From positions 2,728,001-2,792,000 of the forward strand of contig CP087209.1 of the NCBI GenBank assembly GCA_020912385.1: a stretch of DNA of 64,000 bases. Direction: 5' to 3'. Both the position numbers and the translations under genes were made by a program. Under the pieces are notes generated by a model. It was not told where the DNA came from and made no database searches. It saw nothing but the letters and a program-made list of their open reading frames with translations. Within the stretch, counting starts at the first letter, position 1. The number at the start of each line of letters is the position of its first letter. This stretch comes from Neofusicoccum parvum (taxonomy: Eukaryota; Ascomycota; Dothideomycetes; Botryosphaeriales; Botryosphaeriaceae). Below are positions 58,132 through 64,000 of this stretch, piece by piece.

Positions 58132-59044
58132 ATGGCAACAGAACAACAGAACGCCAAAGTCACCCTTTACTGGTCAGTACAGTCTTGTACACGCGGTGGC
58201 TTGCTCCTCGTCCAATGTCGCCACGTCTATGCCAGAGCAATATTCAAGATAACACCCCTGCAGGCTTGACAAATCCCGGTCCCACCGAATCCTCTGGCTT
58301 CTGGAAGAGCTGAAAATCGACTATGATCTCAAGGTCTTCAAGCGCACAAAGGACAAGCTCGCGCCCCCGGAGCTGAAAGAAGTACACCCTCTTGGCAAAT
58401 CTCCCGTTGTGGGCATCCAAGCCCCCGGCGCCGATAAGCCAATCATGCTTGCCGAGTCCGGTGCCATCACCGAGTACCTTGCCGAGTACTTTGGAAAATC
58501 ATGGATTCCGACGCGCTACCAAGAGGGCAAGGAGGGCCAGATTGGAGGCGAGACTGAAGCCTGGATTCGCTACCGCTTTTTGATGCACTATGCCGAGGGC
58601 AGCATCATGCCATTGATGGTGATTTCGTTGCTTCTGCACAGTATGGCTCCCCAGCCCTTTGTCGGGCCATTCCGTTGACTCTTTGTAGTGATCAAGAACG
58701 CGCCTGTTCCATTCTTCATCAAGCCTATCACGAAGACCGTTGCCGGGCGTGTTGAGGATGCTTTCCTGAATCCAAACTTCAAAACGCACCTCGGCTTTCT
58801 GGAGGAGCAGCTCGCAACCTCTGGAGGCGACTACTTGACCGGCAAGGACATCACGGCTGCCGACATTCTGATGAGCTATCCGTTGGAGGCGGCAACTCTG
58901 CGGGCCGGCATGACTAAGGACAAGTACCCCAAGCTTTCCGCGTATGTTGACCGCTTGCATGAGAGAGAAGCGTTCAAGAAGGCAAATGCAAAGATCAAGG
59001 AAGTGACGGGGCATGAGTACGATCCCAACATCTTCAACGCCTGA
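58132..59044 (+). CDS. Glutathione S-transferase, Gtt1-like
   Basis: Exons 58132-58172, 58264-58640 and 58689-59044 give 257 residues. The thioredoxin-like N-domain is clear: VTLYWLDKSRSHRILWLLEE, HPLGKSPVV with the cis-Pro, and MLAESGAITEYLAEYF with the Glu-Ser glutathione-binding pair. The helical C-domain follows (GGDYLTGKDITAADILMSYP). The pattern best fits fungal Gtt1-type enzymes, which conjugate glutathione to electrophiles or reduce peroxides. No C-terminal anchor is seen. The same frame stays open upstream to an ATG at 57934, adding 66 residues rich in Arg/Lys/Ser with almost no acids, which look like a mitochondrial targeting peptide. The start at 58132 matches family length; the longer form is possible. 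Confidence 0.93.
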
Positions 59045-60277
59045 GGATGGAAGCAAAGATGGAGAGCATGTCGAGATGGATTTGGGTGTGGCAACTGTAT
59101 GGAAATAGCAATGATCCAGGCAGACATACCCGAGCAGTAATACCCTTGAGCAGCTTTGCAGCAGTAATCGTACGTGCGCAGGAAGGCAGCGGAACATGGC
59201 TGGATTAACTCCGTGTTCTTCACTTTGTGGATAGTGTTGTGCAGTTCATGCATGGCGTCACAGTGCAGCCGGGTGGCAAGCTTACCAGGCGTGCGGCGTC
59301 ACCGGCGGGTTCGGATGGATCACGGGACGGGACGGGGCCTAGGAGCCGGCGCGAGCCTCATCGGGAGGTCTTAATGGTGTTGTGATTGAGTTGGGCAGTA
59401 AGACAGACCCGATGCCGTCCGAAGCGTCCAGGGCCGATGCGGTCTCCGGGAAGCACGGCGTCGCGCGAAGAGCGACAGCCGAGCGCGCCGGACGGGATGT
59501 CCATGCAGCTCGCACGACAGCCATCAGGCCTCGCCACGGCCGGCCCGTTGATTTCAAACTCGACAAAGCGTGGAAGCGGCGGAAACAGCGCAGCAGGGAG
59601 CGCAGAGGGCGGTCTTGAGGCGCGGCGGCGGGGAGGCTGGAAATTAATAATGGCGAAGCTGCTTACACGCTGCCGTGACACAGCTGCACCGCCGGACTGG
59701 AGAGTGCTAGCGCAGCCCTACCGCGTCGCTTGCTCCCGTCACCTCCGCCGGCCGAGCACGCTGACGAGACGCGAGATTGTCAGCCCTGACTCTTGTTCGA
59801 GAAGCGTCCGGCACGGCCTACATCATGCTAGACATGCCTGGACGCTGGCGGAAGGCGGGCTGGGAAGCGCGACGACGCGGATTTTAGGCGCGGCCGCCAC
59901 TGGCACCGAAGGAGCCGGCGAGCTGTGGTTCTGGTATATAGACAGCCGGAGCAGGCGTGTGCCTGTGTCTGACCGCAGACGGGGAGACCATAGCCAGATT
60001 ATTGTCGCCTCACACGCCCTAATACTCAAGAAGGTCAATCAGATCCAGCTGCCCAGGCCTGCCGACGCGGAAGGGCGTTGAAAGAGCTGCGAGGCAGCAC
60101 TGCAGAGCAGCCTCGACGAAACCCCCTCCGGAGCCCAGCCTGAGCGCCGGCTCTCTCGTGCCCTCTCGCATCTCGCTCGCAGGCTCTCTGGGGCGCGCGG
60201 CGGAGCACCAGCTCGACGCGAGGGCAGACGGTCCCGGGCGGCAACGAGATTAACAGAATAAGCGACGGGGCCGCGGC
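59045..60277. other. Intergenic, no supported gene
   Basis: It includes the GST 3' flank and the BTB gene promoter. A GGTATATAGACAG stretch at about 59933 is TATA-like, roughly 340 bp before the BTB start. A 231-codon frame at 59386 is rejected as GC-driven. Confidence 0.55.
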
Positions 60278-62748
60278 ATGTCAGGCCAATCCCGAAGCGG
60301 TACCAAGGACCCCATCTCCACACGAGACTTCGCTCACTTCGCTCTCAGCGCTGACCAAGACCCTTCAATCCCAGCGCGCCGCAATGCCTCGCGGCGAGTC
60401 GAAAGGCGGCCAAGTCTCCAGTCCTCAGGCCAGGTAGCGACGCCCGCCAGCTCCTCGGGCTTTGCGACGCCGCGCAGCAGCTCCCACGCCCAGCAGCGCG
60501 TTCCGCCGGCCACCGCACGCGTCGCTGCGCCGCCCCCAGCCTGCGCTGCGGCGGAACAGCCCCCACGAGCCGCCGCCACCTCGGAGTTCTGGGATTGGGA
60601 AAACGCAATTGACTTCACCGACGTCGCCGAGTTCTACGAGCCCCAGGGCGAGCTGGCCAGCGGACAGTACCAGCCCCCCGGCCAGGATTTTAGCTTCCCG
60701 CACGCTATTTCGGTGTCGGATCCCAGCGTCAGCGCCAACAGCCCCCAGCTTACCTCCTCAGGCGGCTCCCCCTTTCTGGATGCCCAAGCTGCGAGTAATC
60801 CTTATCCCGCCCTTCCCTTCGCCTTCCTCCCGCCGCCGGCACGCGGCTCCACTTCTGCTTCGGCCCAGCCGGCCATGAAGAGAAAGGACCGGTCCGAGTC
60901 GGCCTCCATTGGCTCCTCCGCCGCCCTGCCGTTTGGCCATGACTCCATGCAAGAGCCGGCCGCCAAGCGCACCGCAACCTCGCGTTCGTCCTCTGTGGCA
61001 GACGAGAGCCCGACCGTCACCCAGGGGGCCTCCTTTGTCAATCCGCCTGTTGCTTCCCCCGACGCTCTAGGCAATGCTGCCAGAGGGGCCTCCGTGGCAT
61101 CTGCGGCTCAGCAGGCAGGACAACCCACTCCCGCAGGCCCCGCAAATGCTTCCAGTGGCACACACCCAATGGCCACGCGACCACGGAAGATTGCTGAGAT
61201 CGGCAGCAAGTATTCGGCAATCCTGCCTGCTGGCAAAGTTTTCCCTATACAAATAGGAAACGAGTTATTTAGGCTTTCCGGAGCGTCCATTTCTTCAGAT
61301 GGTGAGTCGAGTTTCAACGTCCCTCTTGCAATGAACAAGTACTAAGGCTGCCAGAGCACCCTCATATTTCTCGCATTTCTTTGCTGAGCAGCTGTACAAT
61401 AACCCTAGTGGTAGAGCGGGTGACGTGAAGACCCTCTACATCGACCGCGATCCGGCCACGTTCAGGGACATTTCTCTCCATCTCCAGGGCTACTTTGTGA
61501 GGCCTCGAGATGGAGAGCACTTCGTCCGACTATTTGCTGATGCACAATTTTACAGCCGTAAGTTCTGCGGAGAACATCCCTGCTCATGTACGAACACTAA
61601 TCTTTGCAGTGCCTCGATTAACGCAGCAGCTGTTCAAGTCCGAGATTTTTATTCAGATTGGTGGTCGCGATTTTCAGATACCCCGAGATCTCTTTTCAGG
61701 ACCTGGAGACTCGCCCAATTTCTTTTCCTTGGGTTTTGCTCATTTCTTCACTACGCCACAAGAGGTGTTTCCAGGTTTAGATCGCCAAACTTTACTTCGC
61801 CCACCGTCAATCCTCCCGCCATCTGTGCCGAACCGGTCCGGCGAAACATTTGAGGATATCTTGCGCTTGCTCCAAGGCTATCCCCTGCATATCCGCGACG
61901 AAGGCCACCGGGCTGATCTTGTTCGAGATGCACGATATTTCCACTTCAAGGGTTTAGAACAACGTCTTCTGCCTTGCGAAATCACTTACAATCTCGCCCG
62001 CGAGAAGTCCGAGATTTTGATGCGACTTGAAGATATTCGCCAATCCGGGATATCATTTGCCCCTGAGATGGATGCCGATTCTAGCTCAAGCGCTGCCGCA
62101 ACTCCCGCTGCAGGCCCGCCACCGAGTATAGGTGGCAGCACTCGTGCCGGGTGGGTCCACTATGCAAGGCCGTATGCTGATGATTCGGCGTTTGAGCTCA
62201 TCCTGGAAGTGGCTGGCGAAGCAGCTCGGATCGATGTCCAGTCTATGCGCGCTACCTTCTACGGCGACACAAAGGCTCGCATATCCAGCCTATTCCAAGT
62301 CATAGCCAGCAAAATGGGGCTTCCCGCAACTCAGCCCCTTGGGCTCATGATGCTACATACGGGCGGTGGTGTGGCAGCCCAGCCAGCAAGCCCTGCGAAC
62401 TCTGGTGTGAGCGGCGACAGGGTCAAAATCGCCATCGGTCCTGAAGCCTTCATCGATCTCGATGGCACCCCTGTATCTATCGACAAACGAGATCGTGAAT
62501 CTGGACAGTGGGGAGATCCAACTTCGAGCCTACTCTTACGGTTAAGAAAACCAAAGACGGACAATAAGAACGTCGTATTCGATGACACGGCCACGGAATG
62601 GGTCATTTCTAGAGGTCACTGGAGACTGCGAGTTCAGCCTGCTCGCTATGACGGAGAGCCACGCGTCGAAGTCGTTATGCATGCCGTCAAGCTCGAGGCT
62701 TACACCGGAGAAAGAGCTAGAAACGAGCGCAGGGGGTTTCTCGCGTAG
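60278..62748 (+). CDS. Large protein with tandem BTB/T1-like domains (Whi2/KCTD-like)
   Basis: Exons 60278-61301, 61357-61557 and 61610-62748 give 787 residues. The first ~300 are disordered and Ala/Ser/Pro-rich, with a TSEFWDWENAIDFTDVAEFY segment. A first BTB/T1-type domain starts at FPIQIGNELFRLSGASISSD and runs over the exon join into APSYFSHFFAEQL and TLYIDRDPATFRDISLHLQGY. A second copy follows: IFIQIGGRDFQIPRDLFSGP, SPNFFSLGFAHFF, GETFEDILRLLQGYPLHI. The C-terminus (GHWRLRVQPARYDGEPRVEV) is typical of fungal proteins of this class. Known members act as adaptors, for example in stress and phosphatase signalling (Whi2); the partner here is unknown. The first acceptor is CCAGAG, the one that restores the frame. 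Confidence 0.88.
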
Positions 62749-63545
62749 ATATTTTCTACTAGTGAGAGCGGTGCAGGTGTGTTTTGTTTCTTTTCCAACC
62801 ACATCATGTCGCGATATCTTGTGTTTGTTTCCAGCCTTAGGCTTTTTTCTCTTTGTCCTTCCAGCATCGATGAGGAGTTGAAGATACCTGTTCACAAGCA
62901 CTTGGACTGTGGATATTGCATTGTTGGCGGCTTTTGTCTTGAACATACAATTTCTTTGTGTTTCTGCATCGCCTCGAGACATCCTCTTTTCCAGTTTGTC
63001 TCTTGTGGATCATCCACTTGCATTGGTTGAACAGTGTTCCTATGGCTGCTAAAATCAAGGTCGTCTGTCCTGCAATCGCTAAACTACAAAGCAGTCAAAG
63101 TAGTCAAATCAGTCAATTCGTTCGAATTGCTGAACAGTCTCAGCATCTGCGCCAGTGTATCGCTCTGCTGTGAAACTGGCAGAACCAAACGCGGTAACGA
63201 AGCGAGCGTGCTCAACCGGTTGAACCAAATTTTGTCTCCGCGCATGTCTCTGGGCTTATTCGTCCGTGCTCGGAGCCACCATCACCGGAGTCGTTATCCG
63301 TGGGGTCGCCGCAGCGCTGTCTGAAGAATATAAGATCACTCCGGCCGCCATGTCAGCGCCTTCAGCGACAAGTTGACTACTTCCACTTCACATGATATCA
63401 CACAAATCTACACCGAAAAATGCGAGTAAAAAAGTGTCCCGGACTCCTTTCGGACGATCAAGGCTGTGCAAACCCCGGTTTTTCCTTCACACCGTAAGGT
63501 AAATTTCAAGCCTGCATGCATGTGCATTCACGTACTCGTTAGCTC

Positions 63546-63582
<37 letters not shown>

Positions 63583-64000
63583 AAACGCAAGACGACGGCG
63601 CTTCCTCGCGCTCTATACCTACTTTTCCTTTGCGCCGTGCATCCCCTTCTTGCGTCCACACTTCCGCGCTCCCACCCACCCGCGAACTATTACGTGCGAG
63701 AATCTTTCGCATTCCCCGTCTGCGACCGAACAACGCGCAAACAACTACTTTCCCTCTACAGTTCCTCGAGCATAAGAGAGCCTTCGGTCTTCGCTCTCCA
63801 TTCCAACGGGCTCTTCGAGAACCAGAAGTGCTCCCTTCAACGACTCCGAAAGTACTCCACTACCCGCCCTTGATTTGGGATGCACCGAGCAAGCTATGTT
63901 GTCGAGGAAATAATTCCAGAATTTTTCGATGCTAGCTATGACAGTCCCGTATATACCTTCGCCGCCTTAGCCAACTGGGTGCAAGGAGACGTATATACCC
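62749..64000. other. Right-edge region without a recognised gene
   Basis: It holds the BTB gene 3' flank on the left. The frames here are short and biased. The region after 63300 could be the promoter or 5' part of a gene outside the window. Confidence 0.5.
63548..63581. repeat. Poly(C)34 homopolymer tract
   Basis: Thirty-four consecutive C residues lie on the plus strand (G34 on the minus), flanked by ordinary sequence. It is translated as poly-Pro or poly-Gly in spurious frames only. Length calls in such tracts are often unreliable. Confidence 0.9.

Overview
This is a GC-rich segment of a filamentous ascomycete genome (Pezizomycotina; a Dothideomycete is my best guess, from protein style only). 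The signs are single-gene transcription units, many 45-75 nt introns with GTRAGT donors, CTAAC-like branch sites and YAG acceptors, and typical fungal families: a GAF-type hybrid histidine kinase, a Pth11-like rhodopsin-domain protein, a BTB protein and an OSGIN-like flavoprotein. I see no rRNA, tRNA, CRISPR array, transposase or obvious mobile element.

Layout. 1-10.6 kb: a MAPR/cytochrome-b5-type protein running off the left edge, the Rag-type GTPase Gtr2 (TORC1 signalling), a multi-pass membrane protein with an AT-hook-like segment, the Arf-like GTPase Arl3/ARFRP1, and a small acidic protein of unknown function. 11.9-18.1 kb: a 7-TM rhodopsin-domain protein, a short coiled-coil protein and a 4-TM protein. 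20-24.2 kb: an eight-exon hybrid histidine kinase. 26.5-34.9 kb: a Q/P-rich zinc-knuckle gene with an in-frame stop, a flavin-reductase-like gene diverging from a MetX-like alpha/beta hydrolase, nuclear poly(A) polymerase, and a second gene with an in-frame TAG. 35.4-40.5 kb: an Lsb5-like VHS-GAT protein and an AMPK-type glycogen-binding-module protein with a long disordered tail. 45-51 kb: a ~1930-residue DH/PH-like protein. 52-64 kb: an EBP (emopamil-binding) protein, an OSGIN-like flavoprotein, a four-exon complex I subunit, a Gtt1-like glutathione S-transferase and a large BTB protein. The right edge has no recognised gene but carries a 34-nt poly(C) tract.

Most genes are ordinary housekeeping or signalling genes, and I see no biosynthetic cluster. 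The most unusual signals are: two neighbouring genes that each stay open on both sides of a single in-frame TAG; a GST whose reading frame extends upstream into a mitochondrial-presequence-like leader; an in-phase, stop-free 69-nt intron near the end of the giant DH/PH gene; a GC-AG intron beside a 27-nt exon in the EBP gene; and a receiver domain whose DD and phospho-acceptor Asp codons are each split by an intron around a 20-nt exon. Exon boundaries were read by eye from splice signals and reading-frame continuity, so individual junctions could be wrong by a few bases. Stretches described as gene-free were scanned by eye only.
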